From: Nodosilinea sp. WJT8-NPBG4
GTDB taxonomy: Bacteria > Cyanobacteriota > Cyanobacteriia > Phormidesmidales > Phormidesmidaceae
Direction of reading: 5' to 3'
DNA length: 64,000 nt
NCBI GenBank assembly: GCA_019359285.1
Contig: JAHHHQ010000036.1
Location: forward strand, 62,001 to 126,000
This document shows, one piece after another, positions 42,680-51,654 of the stretch. Numbering within the stretch: position 1 is the stretch's first letter; every line of letters begins with the position of its first letter. A program made the position numbers and the translations under genes. The notes beneath the pieces are model-generated. The model made no database searches, was not told the DNA's origin, and saw nothing but the letters and a program-made list of their open reading frames with translations.

Positions 42680-43795
42680 TCAGGGGGTAGTTGTCTTCCC
42701 CGTCTCCGGATCAACGACCAGTTCTTCACAGTCGCGGTCTGGCTCGATGGTGATGTCTTGAGGCAGAGTGGTGATGCAAAGTTTGGCTAGGGCGAGTTGG
42801 TCTTGAGTTAAAGTTGCGCTATACAGGAAAGCTCCTGTGAGGTTGGCACCCTCCAAGTTAGCCCCTGTGAGGTTGGCGTTCCCCAGGGAAGCCCCTGTGA
42901 GGTTAGTGTTTTTCAGGTCAGCCCCTGTGAAGTTGGCGCCATACAGTTTAGCCCCTTCGAGCTTGGCGTTCTTCAGGTCAGCCCCTGTGAGGTTGGCGTT
43001 CTTCAGGATAGCCCTTCTAAGGTGGGCGCTGTCCAGGATAGCCCCTTCGAGGTTAGCGCTGTCCATGATAGCCTCTGTGAGGTTAGCGCTCTCCAGGTTA
43101 GCCCCTTTGAGGTTGGCGCCATTCAGGATAGCCTCTTGAAAATCCAAGCGGGACAGATTCACCCGTCGCAAATCTAAGCTGGACAGATTCTGCCACCTGA
43201 AGCTAATAACAGGTGCTGCTGAGAGGTCCTCTGTTTTTGATAAATCTATTGCTAATAAATTTGAAGCTTGAAGAAAATCAATAAGTTGGGTTCTTCTAGA
43301 GCGATCTAGTTCACGAAGTGCAGCAACCGTTCGCCCTCGAGCCAACACGATCGCACCCTCATTAGGTGTTTCAGCTAAAAGATTCCGTGCAAAGGTCAGC
43401 TCCTCAAGCTTGTCAAAATACGTCTTAAGAACCGCATTCTGATTGGCTTCCCTTTGGAGTCGCCCTGTAACAAAGCTAGTGGCAGCAGCTAAGACTAGAG
43501 GAAGCGCCAGTATTTTCATCAATTCTCCCAGGTGGGGCAAGAAGAATAGGAGCCACTTCGGGGCATCCCGGGCTATGAACCTAAAAACTTGCCTTGTAGA
43601 TTTGCCGTCTTCAGGGACAAGCCGTTGACTGGCAAACAGCCTCATTTTTGTTGGGCTACGGACAATTTTCTCGGCCTCTATCCAGTCACTTCGTTCATCC
43701 CCTAGTTCACCCAGCCGTAGCCGTTTGTGATAAAGCTCAAGAGCTATACGCGCGATATCCTCTTGAGGCTTCTCTGCCTTGGGTTTTCGGGGCAC
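42680..43795 (-). CDS. Pentapeptide-repeat protein with membrane segment
   Basis: 371 residues. The N-terminal ~90 residues are basic and soluble, followed by one hydrophobic helix (ELMKILALPLVLAAATSFVTG) and a helical spacer. About residues 210-335 are pentapeptide repeats A(D/N)LxG-type (ILNGANLKGANLESANLTEA...). A short acidic tail with Cys pairs follows. The repeats form a right-handed square beta-helix; in cyanobacteria many such proteins have unknown roles. The 15-bp periodic DNA gives open frames on the other strand. Confidence 0.9.
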   Translation of the reverse strand: MPRKPKAEKPQEDIARIALELYHKRLRLGELGDERSDWIEAEKIVRSPTKMRLFASQRLVPEDGKSTRQVFRFIARDAPKWLLFFLPHLGELMKILALPLVLAAATSFVTGRLQREANQNAVLKTYFDKLEELTFARNLLAETPNEGAIVLARGRTVAALRELDRSRRTQLIDFLQASNLLAIDLSKTEDLSAAPVISFRWQNLSSLDLRRVNLSRLDFQEAILNGANLKGANLESANLTEAIMDSANLEGAILDSAHLRRAILKNANLTGADLKNAKLEGAKLYGANFTGADLKNTNLTGASLGNANLTGANLEGANLTGAFLYSATLTQDQLALAKLCITTLPQDITIEPDRDCEELVVDPETGKTTTP

Positions 43796-43994
43796 CGATT
43801 GCTATCCTCACGACTAACCCATAGCTTCACCTGAGATGGGCCACATTCCAGACGGTCACCGTGAGCGCACCCCAAGGCTTTAACTAAGGTGGCGCGCTCA
43901 GCCATATGGCTGAGCGCGCCCTGCTCCTACCCGCCTAATCGCGTCACGCAGCAACATATCAGATTAAATTATCGAACTAGCGAGGCTAGAATAA

Positions 43995-44067
<73 letters not shown>

Positions 44068-44164
44068 TAGGGGCGCAAATTTCAGCGCTCAATTAAGATA
44101 GCAAGCTGATGTCACCCCTGACAAGGCTATTGGGAAAAAATACTGCAAAATCCTATAAAAACTA

Positions 44165-44220
44165 GCGTTCAGGTATCGCTTTAAGCGGCAAAGCCGCAGA
44201 TACACAAACGTTAACCATTG
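44165..44220. repeat. Inverted repeats upstream of integrase
   Basis: GCGGC-AAA-GCCGC hairpin (about 44186-44198) nested inside GGTATC...GATAC, between tRNA-Phe and the integrase start. Possible integrase arm or core site, or a leader hairpin; undetermined. Confidence 0.35.
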
Positions 44221-44298
44221 TCTATGAGTATAGTTACTTATCAAGAGTGACTTAGTAGGCATTTTAGGCTATGTCAGTTTTAAGTCAGGGTGTCTTAA

Positions 44299-45462
44299 GT
44301 GAAAGAGATAACGCCTAAAAATAACAATGGATCCATTGTCTTACGTTTCTCAGTAGCAGGTAACAGATATAGCTTTAACCCTTCTCCGGGGGGTAAGTAC
44401 GGAGATCCTAAGGCTATGGCTAAAGCTCAATCTATAGCCTCTCAGATAGCCCTAGACGTACTCTCAGGCAACTTTGACTACACACTTACCCGGTATAAGC
44501 CCAATGCCCATGTAGGCCGCACAGTAGCCGATGCTCAGCGTGACTTGGATGAGGCTAGACGTATCCAGTCTGATAGAGACTTAGTTAACGCAGTAGACTT
44601 ACCTGATTTATTCAGGCAATTTACCGTATTCAAATCTAAATCCTTAAAGCTTAATAGCCTCATCGATTACAACCGAATTCAAAATAAACTTAATCGTTGT
44701 CCTTATAAGTTAGCCAAACAAGCTACTGAAATTGTTACTTGGTTAGTTGATGACCATAAAGGTAAAACTACTAAAGGGATTGAAAAACAACTTAAATTAA
44801 TTAACGCTTGTTGTAATTGGGCAGTGAGTACAAGAGTTCTTAAATCAAATCCATTTAAGGGCTTAAAAACACTTATCCCTTTAACTAAAATAACAGCGAG
44901 TAACAAACGATTTTTTACAATTGAAGAACGGGATTTAATTATTGAAGCTTTTGATTCAAGTAGATATTACAAACATTACAGCCCGTTAGTTAGATTCATT
45001 TTCAGCACTGGATGTAGACCGTCTGAAGCGTTAGCGCTTCAATGGAAACATATTAAGCCGCCTAAAATTAACTTTGTTCAAAAGTTGACTGATTCAGGAG
45101 TAATTGAGTTAGGCACTAAAACTGAAGAAAGAAGGGCTATTACTATGAATGCAAAAATAGCCGCTATTGTGACTGGACAACGGAAAGAGAACCAAGCACT
45201 TGATAGCCTTTTATTTCCTGCCCCTAAAGGCGGGTTTATCGATTGGCATAACTTTAATAACAGGGCTTGGCAAACTGTTCTAGAAAGCCTCTCAGGCATT
45301 GACTACCTAACGCCATACCACATGAGGCATACCTTTATTAGCCTAGCTCTAAGGGCTGGTGTAGATGCTGTGATGATTTCAAAATGGGTAGGTAATTCAC
45401 CAGCAACGATTGCTAAATATTATTTAGGCGACGTTTCAGACATTGAAATGCCCGACATTTAG
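44299..45462 (+). CDS. int: Tyrosine-type integrase/recombinase
   Basis: 387 residues from GTG 44299. The N-terminal arm-binding part (IVLRFSVAGNRYSFNPSPGGKYGDPKAMAKAQ) resembles that of phage integrases. The catalytic domain has Arg in STGCRPSEALALQW, the HMRHTFIS box (His-x2-Arg) and the C-terminal WVGNSPATIAKYYLG with the nucleophile Tyr. Immediately downstream are tail genes rather than excision or repressor genes, which is unusual. It probably mediated insertion near tRNA-Phe. Confidence 0.93.
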   Translation: MKEITPKNNNGSIVLRFSVAGNRYSFNPSPGGKYGDPKAMAKAQSIASQIALDVLSGNFDYTLTRYKPNAHVGRTVADAQRDLDEARRIQSDRDLVNAVDLPDLFRQFTVFKSKSLKLNSLIDYNRIQNKLNRCPYKLAKQATEIVTWLVDDHKGKTTKGIEKQLKLINACCNWAVSTRVLKSNPFKGLKTLIPLTKITASNKRFFTIEERDLIIEAFDSSRYYKHYSPLVRFIFSTGCRPSEALALQWKHIKPPKINFVQKLTDSGVIELGTKTEERRAITMNAKIAAIVTGQRKENQALDSLLFPAPKGGFIDWHNFNNRAWQTVLESLSGIDYLTPYHMRHTFISLALRAGVDAVMISKWVGNSPATIAKYYLGDVSDIEMPDI

Positions 45463-45499
45463 AAAAGCTAAAATAAGGGTTAGCCCATTAAGTTGATTT

Positions 45500-45931
45500 A
45501 TGTCTTATTTAGGCTACCCTGCAATAGAGTTAACTGGCTTTTGGGAGGATACAAAATCTCTCTCAATTCGTCCCATTGAAGTATCAACTTCTGAAGGTGG
45601 GGTAGTTTCTCGCAGTCCTAGAGACTTTATCAATAAAGCTAGGATTACTTGGTCTATATCGGGTGTAGTTAAAAATGGCTTAGAAGTTGATCAATTTCTG
45701 AAAGATTCTGAAAATGCACCATTTGCTTTTACGCCAGGATTTGATGCAGACCCTAAGCTATTTATTTGTAACGAATGGAATCTTGAGCTTTTAAGGGTCG
45801 ATCCTTCCCCTCTATGGAAATTCACTTCTACATTCAAACAAGTTTTTAGGGCAAGGAATACAGATGCCAATCGTTTCGGAAATTCAGGCATTAAGCCAGA
45901 GTACAACTATTCAGTTGTTCACTTTGTCTAA
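45500..45931 (+). CDS. Phage minor tail protein M-like
   Basis: 143 residues. The pattern of an early beta-strand domain, FAFTPGFDADPKLFICNEWNL and a final KFTSTFKQVF resembles lambda gpM-type tail proteins, which bind at the tail tip with L, K, I and J. The next gene overlaps its 3' end in another frame. The N-terminal ~110 residues of the protein at 51654 have the same FxFxP...CxEW...ATF pattern. Confidence 0.7.
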   Translation: MSYLGYPAIELTGFWEDTKSLSIRPIEVSTSEGGVVSRSPRDFINKARITWSISGVVKNGLEVDQFLKDSENAPFAFTPGFDADPKLFICNEWNLELLRVDPSPLWKFTSTFKQVFRARNTDANRFGNSGIKPEYNYSVVHFV

Positions 45932-46526
45932 TTACAATAGACAAAGCCCTTATGATGAATTTAATTTTACTAACCATGTAGGTGTAGTTTTTGGCAGCAA
46001 AAGCTATGTACCGTTAGCCTGTGGCATTGATAAACTTAAATTAACTTCTGAAGGTACTCAGCCCGAGATTGGGCTTACTGTGGCTGACAAAGACGCAACA
46101 ATTACTAAATTAATTCAAGAGTTTAAGCATATTGAAGGTGCAAAACTTAGAGTTGTAATTACTAAAAAGCGATACCTAGATGGTCAGCCTCTAGGCGTTG
46201 GTCAATTAAGCGATAGAATTATCACTGAATTAAATATGAGAATTGCCCGTAGGCAGTCCCATAAGCCATCAGACGGCATTGTATTTGTACTTGGTAATCC
46301 CATAGATGTAGAAGGTGTTTTCCTACCCCGTAGGCTAGCCTTGCGTAAGTGTGTATGGGATTACAGAGGGCCACAATGCGGATACACAGGGACTCGCTAC
46401 TTCACTAATCAGGGTACTCCCACACTTGATCCTAACGCTGATAAATGCGGTAGAGAAATTTCAGACTGTGATGCAAGAGCTAATACTGCCCGCTATGGCG
46501 GTTTCCCTTCACTCCAAAGGCGCTAA
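45864..46526 (+). CDS. Phage minor tail protein L-like, Cys-rich
   Basis: 220 residues. The C-terminal part has four Cys in CVWDYRGPQCGYTG and KCGREISDC followed by NTARYGGFPS, the hallmark of lambda gpL, known to hold an iron-sulfur cluster in its C-terminal domain. The N-terminus matches the beta-rich L domain. It starts inside the preceding gene and ends two bases before the K-like gene. Confidence 0.85.
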   Translation: MPIVSEIQALSQSTTIQLFTLSNYNRQSPYDEFNFTNHVGVVFGSKSYVPLACGIDKLKLTSEGTQPEIGLTVADKDATITKLIQEFKHIEGAKLRVVITKKRYLDGQPLGVGQLSDRIITELNMRIARRQSHKPSDGIVFVLGNPIDVEGVFLPRRLALRKCVWDYRGPQCGYTGTRYFTNQGTPTLDPNADKCGREISDCDARANTARYGGFPSLQRR

Positions 46527-46528
46527 AC

Positions 46529-47395
46529 ATGGAACTAAATCTAACTGAACATTTTCCTATTGAAGTAAAAAAAGAGTTAGCGGCTTATGCCTTAGAAAAC
46601 TCTGATATTGAAACTTGTGGATTTTTACTTAAAGACGGAACGTTTAAGCCTGCTGAAAATATAGCAGATACGTTTACATCACATGAATTAAAAGAAATGG
46701 GTTTAGACTTCATCGGTGATTCCGATGCTAGGTCACATGTGTTTGTAATGGATTCAGAAGCTCAATCATTCTTCAGGGATAATCCTGATAAGATTGCTGC
46801 TGTATTCCATAGCCATTGTAGAGATGATAAACCTGGCTACCTATCAGACCCAGATATTAGAAATTCTAGAGCATCTAAAATACCTTACTTGCTTTATCAC
46901 TGTCACCCTGATATTGATGATTGGGATTTGTTTGATCCAAAAGCCCTACACCCTTATCCATTAAAAGACAGGCGTAAGTTTCCAATAACTGACGTTGAGT
47001 ATTATCTTGGGTGGCCTTACAATCATCCGCGCTGTGATTGTCTAACGTTGTTTAGGTCTTACTATAAAGGTGTTTTAGGTATTCATGTAAACGATTACCC
47101 TAGACCTAAATCAGTACGTGATTATATAAAAGGTGTGTGGAATGCCTATGATGAGAATTTAGGTAATGAAGGTTTTGTTAAAATTGAATCAAGCCTTAAA
47201 AAGCACGATTTAATTCTAATGCGGTTAATAGGCACTATTCCACATCATATAGCCATTATGCTAGACCCTGATAAAGGGATAGCTTTAGATTTAGACCCTG
47301 CCAAAGGTAGCTCTAAGACTTTTGTGTATGGTGGTACTGAACATATTAATCAAACCCATTCAATTTGGCGGCATACGTCTTTAATCAATGCCTAA
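46529..47395 (+). CDS. Phage tail assembly protein K-like (JAMM + NlpC/P60)
   Basis: 288 residues, two domains as in lambda gpK. N-terminal MPN/JAMM metalloprotease-like domain: Glu in IETCGFLL, HSH in VFHSHCRDDKPGYLSDPDI (HxH...S-x2-D). C-terminal NlpC/P60 domain: catalytic Cys in PRCDCLTLFRSYY and His in TIPHHIAIML. It likely processes tail-tip proteins and opens peptidoglycan. It overlaps the I-like gene by eight bases. Confidence 0.88.
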   Translation: MELNLTEHFPIEVKKELAAYALENSDIETCGFLLKDGTFKPAENIADTFTSHELKEMGLDFIGDSDARSHVFVMDSEAQSFFRDNPDKIAAVFHSHCRDDKPGYLSDPDIRNSRASKIPYLLYHCHPDIDDWDLFDPKALHPYPLKDRRKFPITDVEYYLGWPYNHPRCDCLTLFRSYYKGVLGIHVNDYPRPKSVRDYIKGVWNAYDENLGNEGFVKIESSLKKHDLILMRLIGTIPHHIAIMLDPDKGIALDLDPAKGSSKTFVYGGTEHINQTHSIWRHTSLINA

Positions 47396-47981
47396 TACAA
47401 GGATAGTATTACACGGTGAATTAGCGGATATTGCTATCCCTGACTTTGTAGCAAACGTGCATTGCGTAAGGGATGCCGTTAGATTACTTGAGGTTAATTT
47501 CCCTAGGTTCAAACCTTATATGTGCAATGCCCATGAAAATGGCATAGCTTTTTCAGTTAAAGTATTAGACCCTGAAAAAGAATATTTAGAGAAATGTTGG
47601 GAACTTGAAACCGAAGAGTTATTTGATCCTACACAGGGGAAAGAGATTCATATATCTCCTGTGCTGATGGGTTCTGGTAACATCGGTAAAATTATTTTAG
47701 GTGTTGCTTTAATTGGATTAAGTTTCTCAGGTATTGGCTTACTAGGGTTGTCGCCATTAATGACCGGCCTTATGGGCGGCTTACTCATTCTCCAAGGTGT
47801 GATGGGTGGTAAACCTCCGGCACCTGACCCTAATGAAGAAAATACTAAATCGTTTGTATTTAGTGGTGCTGTAAATACGGTTTCTAGTGGTACGCGCGTA
47901 CCAATACTCTTCGGATATGAGCATACCATTGGAAGTATTGTTATTTCAGCAAATATTAGGACGTTTGATATTAGGCAATAA
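47388..47981 (+). CDS. Phage tail assembly protein I-like
   Basis: 197 residues matching lambda gpI: an N-terminal ubiquitin-like beta-grasp (IVLHGELADIAI..., VRDAVRLLEVNFPRF) and a Gly-rich hydrophobic segment (GKIILGVALIGLSFSGIGLLGLSP). The C-terminus SSGTRVPILFGYEHTIGSIVISANI is conserved. It sits between K-like and J-like genes, as in lambda. Confidence 0.85.
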   Translation: MPNTRIVLHGELADIAIPDFVANVHCVRDAVRLLEVNFPRFKPYMCNAHENGIAFSVKVLDPEKEYLEKCWELETEELFDPTQGKEIHISPVLMGSGNIGKIILGVALIGLSFSGIGLLGLSPLMTGLMGGLLILQGVMGGKPPAPDPNEENTKSFVFSGAVNTVSSGTRVPILFGYEHTIGSIVISANIRTFDIRQ

Positions 47982-50329
47982 TGGAAAACCCTTTTGAATT
48001 TGACCCATTGGATTATCTATTCCAACTTCGCGGTGCAGGCGGAATCATTGGAGGCGGTGGAGGTGGCAAAGGTGGGGGTGCTAACCGTAGCCCTATTGAG
48101 CAGCAAGCCGGTACTCCTAGCTCTGCCTATGCTCAAGTAGTAGAATTATTGTCTGAAGGGCCATGTAGAGGCTTTAGGGATGAACAAGATATATTCCTTG
48201 AAAATACCCCTATTAAAAATGCAGATGGTACTGAAAACTTCAAAGGTTACGCATTATCTCAGCAAAACGGTTTTAATAATCAAGGGCTTCTAAGCGGATT
48301 TTCTAGTTTTCAAGGGTCAGAGAAAAGTGTAGGCGTTGAAGTATCTAACGTAATTCCTTCAACCCGTTCAATTATTAACAATCAATTAGACGGTGTAATT
48401 GTTAGATTTGGTCTTCAATTACAGCGCTTTGAAGAGAACGGGGATATCAATGGTAATACCATGCGATATCAGATTTATATCCAGGAAGGTTCAGGGCCAT
48501 TTACTTTAAGGTTAGACAACACAATTACTGAAAGGTATCCTGATACACGGGAATTTGAACATTATTTTCCCATTAATAATCAAAATGGCGCAATAGATAG
48601 ATTCGCTGTCCGGTTTACTAAAGTCACACCCGATTCAGAATCATCTAAAGTTATTCAAAATTTAAGATGGCAAAGCTATACAGAAGTAATTGATGCTCAA
48701 TTAACTTATCCAAATAGCTTTGTAGTTGGATTACAATTTAGTGCTGAACAATTTAGTTCAGTTCCTACAAGGTCTTACCGAATTGGCGGTAGGATGGTGG
48801 CTATTCCAACTAATGCTGTAGTTGATACTAACGGCACTAGAAATATTAATAAAGGCTACTCAGGTGGATTAAATTTTACAGGTATTTGGGATGGTAATTT
48901 ATACATCCCTAGCGAACCAACATCCGATGTAGCTTGGCAAGTATATGATTTACTTACCAATGAGGTTTACGGGTTAGGTAAAACAATTAATCCTAATCAA
49001 ATTGCTATTTCTGACTTATATGAAATAAGCCAATATAACAATCAAGTTATTAAGGATGGTTTTGGTAACGTTGAGCGTAGATTTAGATGCTGTACCTACC
49101 TTCAATCTAAAGAAGAAGCATTTAAGTATATTCAATCAATGTTGTCTAACTGCAACGCTCATCTTTATTGGGATGGCTCACAGTTAAGATTTTGGCAAGA
49201 TAGACCCGGCATTATCACGCATCAGTTTACCAACGCAGATGTAAGCGATGGTAGCTTTACTTATAGCTCAACTGATATTAGGTCTAGAAACTCCATTGCC
49301 TATGTAACGTGGAATGACCCTGACGACTTCTTTAGACAGGCTGTAGAGCCTGTAGAGCTAGAAGAAGCCGTAGATATTTACGGCATTAGAGAAACTGAGT
49401 TTACCGCCTATGGCTGCTTCAGTCGTGGTCAAGCGGTAAGGGCTGGCAGGTATCAATTAGCTACTAACTTCTATGAAACTGAGACTGTAAACTTTAGAAC
49501 CCGACATTTAGGCGTTTACTGTAGACCTGGTGACATTATCGCGGTTGCTGATAGCCGTAGGTCGCTAGTACAGGCAGGCGGCTTAATCATGGAAGCTAGA
49601 GCCGATTCAATCAAGCTAGACAGGTCTGTACCACTTAGGGCGGGGGTTCTATACTCAATTCAAATTAAGCTGCCTAGTGGGGCTGTAGAGTCGCGTAATA
49701 TAGCTAACCCTACAGGGTCATACACTAGCATTGAAACAACTATTCCTTTTAGTGAAATTCCTAACCCGGAATCAAACTGGATTGTTGACTTAGTTGATAC
49801 TCAGTTATTTAGAGTATTGACAATGGAAGCCACAGGCGAAGATTTAAGCGGTATTGAAATAATCGCCGCGCAATATGAGCCATCCAAGTATGACTTTATT
49901 GAAAATGAATTTAGTATTCAGCCTAGGCAGATTCAGTCATTAGCTCCTGTTGTAGCTGAACCTCCTATTAACTTACTAGGTACGGTTTCAGTAACTAGAA
50001 GTTCAACCGGCATTATTTTATCAAACACAATCATTTGTAAATGGCAACCGCCTCCTAACTCTTCTGAATTTGTAACCGCTTATATTGTTGAACATAAGCG
50101 GGGTGTCCTCGGTTCATGGCGAGAAACTAAAACAGTTTATTCAAATCAATTTGAAATTATTGATGCCTTAGATGACAACTTTTATTATTTTAGAGTGGCT
50201 TGTCTATTAGTGAATGGTAAGGTATCAACTTGGCAAACATCGGCTGAAATCTATATTGGTTACAATGGAATAGGATTGAACTTTGAAGATCCATTAGATT
50301 TATTGACTTTACCATTAGGATTATTGTAA
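47981..50329 (+). CDS. Phage tail tip attachment protein J-like
   Basis: 782 residues, shorter than lambda gpJ. A Gly-rich N-terminus (GAGGIIGGGGGGKGGG) and SPIEQQAGTPSSAYAQVVELLSEGPCRGF are typical of J. The middle holds the baseplate hub-like domain (WQVYDLLTNEVYGLG..., YLQSKEEAFKYIQSMLSNCNAHLYWDGSQLRFWQDRP). A fibronectin type III-like module lies near the end (NTIICKWQPPPNSSEFVTAYIVEHKR). It should form the tail tip and contact the host. The start overlaps the I-like stop. Confidence 0.87.
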   Translation: MENPFEFDPLDYLFQLRGAGGIIGGGGGGKGGGANRSPIEQQAGTPSSAYAQVVELLSEGPCRGFRDEQDIFLENTPIKNADGTENFKGYALSQQNGFNNQGLLSGFSSFQGSEKSVGVEVSNVIPSTRSIINNQLDGVIVRFGLQLQRFEENGDINGNTMRYQIYIQEGSGPFTLRLDNTITERYPDTREFEHYFPINNQNGAIDRFAVRFTKVTPDSESSKVIQNLRWQSYTEVIDAQLTYPNSFVVGLQFSAEQFSSVPTRSYRIGGRMVAIPTNAVVDTNGTRNINKGYSGGLNFTGIWDGNLYIPSEPTSDVAWQVYDLLTNEVYGLGKTINPNQIAISDLYEISQYNNQVIKDGFGNVERRFRCCTYLQSKEEAFKYIQSMLSNCNAHLYWDGSQLRFWQDRPGIITHQFTNADVSDGSFTYSSTDIRSRNSIAYVTWNDPDDFFRQAVEPVELEEAVDIYGIRETEFTAYGCFSRGQAVRAGRYQLATNFYETETVNFRTRHLGVYCRPGDIIAVADSRRSLVQAGGLIMEARADSIKLDRSVPLRAGVLYSIQIKLPSGAVESRNIANPTGSYTSIETTIPFSEIPNPESNWIVDLVDTQLFRVLTMEATGEDLSGIEIIAAQYEPSKYDFIENEFSIQPRQIQSLAPVVAEPPINLLGTVSVTRSSTGIILSNTIICKWQPPPNSSEFVTAYIVEHKRGVLGSWRETKTVYSNQFEIIDALDDNFYYFRVACLLVNGKVSTWQTSAEIYIGYNGIGLNFEDPLDLLTLPLGLL

Positions 50330-50824
50330 ATGGCAGAAGGAACGTATGAATTACCCGTTACAGGTAGAGATAGTAACCTAGCATCCTTTGATGTTTTTCA
50401 AGACGGCCTAGATTCATCAGGTAACGCACTACTACGCTCAATTGTTAAACAAGAGGTTGCATTTACCGCAATTGTCAACGCTATTAAAACGGCTGTAGAA
50501 ACGTCTATTCCCGTTGTAACTGAACCTCTTAAAATTGTTGATACCAATTCTTTCACTGTCGCAGTATCCGCCACTAAAGCTAACGTAGTCGCAGCCGAAC
50601 CTAACAGAGGTTCATTCTTTGTTAGAAATATTGGCGCTGAAACTGTTTGGCTACACTTAAAGGTGTCTACAAACGCCAATGTAGTAGCAGGCCAGGGTAT
50701 TCAAATGAATCCCGGTGATGCCTATGAAATCACAGTTAATAACTTGTATACCGGGGCTATCTCTGCTGTATGCGGTGTAGGTGATACCAGTTCTCTAGCC
50801 GGTTTTGAGGGGTATATAGTTTAA
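50330..50824 (+). CDS. Putative virion structural protein
   Basis: 164 residues. The C-terminal half is a beta-rich module (NRGSFFVRNIGAETVWLHL, GQGIQMNPGDAYEITV) like small capsid- or tail-decorating proteins. It starts directly after the J-like stop and its stop overlaps the next ATG by one base. Exact role not recognised. Confidence 0.6.
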   Translation: MAEGTYELPVTGRDSNLASFDVFQDGLDSSGNALLRSIVKQEVAFTAIVNAIKTAVETSIPVVTEPLKIVDTNSFTVAVSATKANVVAAEPNRGSFFVRNIGAETVWLHLKVSTNANVVAGQGIQMNPGDAYEITVNNLYTGAISAVCGVGDTSSLAGFEGYIV

Positions 50825-51654
50825 TGCCTTTTTATCCTTCTCCTTCTACATCTGGTAGCGGTGAGGCTGTAGCTATCACTGACTATGGTTTTTCTTTACC
50901 TGAAGTAACCATAGCTAACAATGTCACTGATATTAATAACGATATTGATTTTAGTGCCGGTAGGCTTATTGTTACTAACGGTACTACTAGATTAAGTGCT
51001 TTATTTACTGCAAAAACTAAACGCTTAGATGCTGCATGGGTAGCCGGTAATAATGTAGGCGGTTTGGATACGGGTAACATTGCTAATACTACTTATCATT
51101 GTTACGCCATTTTTAATCCTGCTACCTCAGCAAACGATTTTATTTTCAGCATTTCAGCAACAGCCCCAACCTTACCAAGTGGTTATACTCACTATAGGCG
51201 AGTAGGTTCAATTATTCGCAATGGTGGCTTTTTAGTTCCTTTTATCCAAAGAAGTGATACGTTTCTATTTGTTACTTCTAGACTGGACGTTGATACCACG
51301 ATTGCCACTACTCAGACCAATTACACTGTATCTGTACCTTTAGGTATTTCAGTTAGAGTAATTGGAAATTTAGATGCTGGGTATACCGTTGCTGCATCGA
51401 ACAATGAATTGTATATAGCTGTGGGTAGTCCTGCTGTTACGCTTCCATCTAACGCATTTAATAACTCAGCCTACAACTACTGGGGTTCTACTGCAATTGA
51501 CTTTAGACAATCTCCTAGCAAAGCTTCTGGGCATTGGATTACCAACACATCAGCGCAACTAGCTTTTATTAAAGCAGGGCCAGGTGTTTACTCCCTAAAT
51601 ACAAAATTCTATACCCACGGATGGGAAGATATTAACTTAGCCGTAGGTAAGTAA
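50824..51654 (+). CDS. Putative tail fibre-type protein
   Basis: 276 residues, beta-rich. The segment TTYHCYAIFNPATSANDFIFSISATAPTLPSGYTHYRRVGSIIRNG is a pattern seen in many phage tail fibre and side-tail proteins (ATAPTLPSGY-x-RR-x-G). It is coupled by one-base overlaps to both neighbours. Probably part of the distal host-binding apparatus. Confidence 0.65.
   Translation: MPFYPSPSTSGSGEAVAITDYGFSLPEVTIANNVTDINNDIDFSAGRLIVTNGTTRLSALFTAKTKRLDAAWVAGNNVGGLDTGNIANTTYHCYAIFNPATSANDFIFSISATAPTLPSGYTHYRRVGSIIRNGGFLVPFIQRSDTFLFVTSRLDVDTTIATTQTNYTVSVPLGISVRVIGNLDAGYTVAASNNELYIAVGSPAVTLPSNAFNNSAYNYWGSTAIDFRQSPSKASGHWITNTSAQLAFIKAGPGVYSLNTKFYTHGWEDINLAVGK

Noticed and set aside
42837-43139. Forward-strand ORF of repeated LAPVRLA-type sequence
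   Set aside because: Antisense shadow of pentapeptide-repeat DNA with a 15-bp period.
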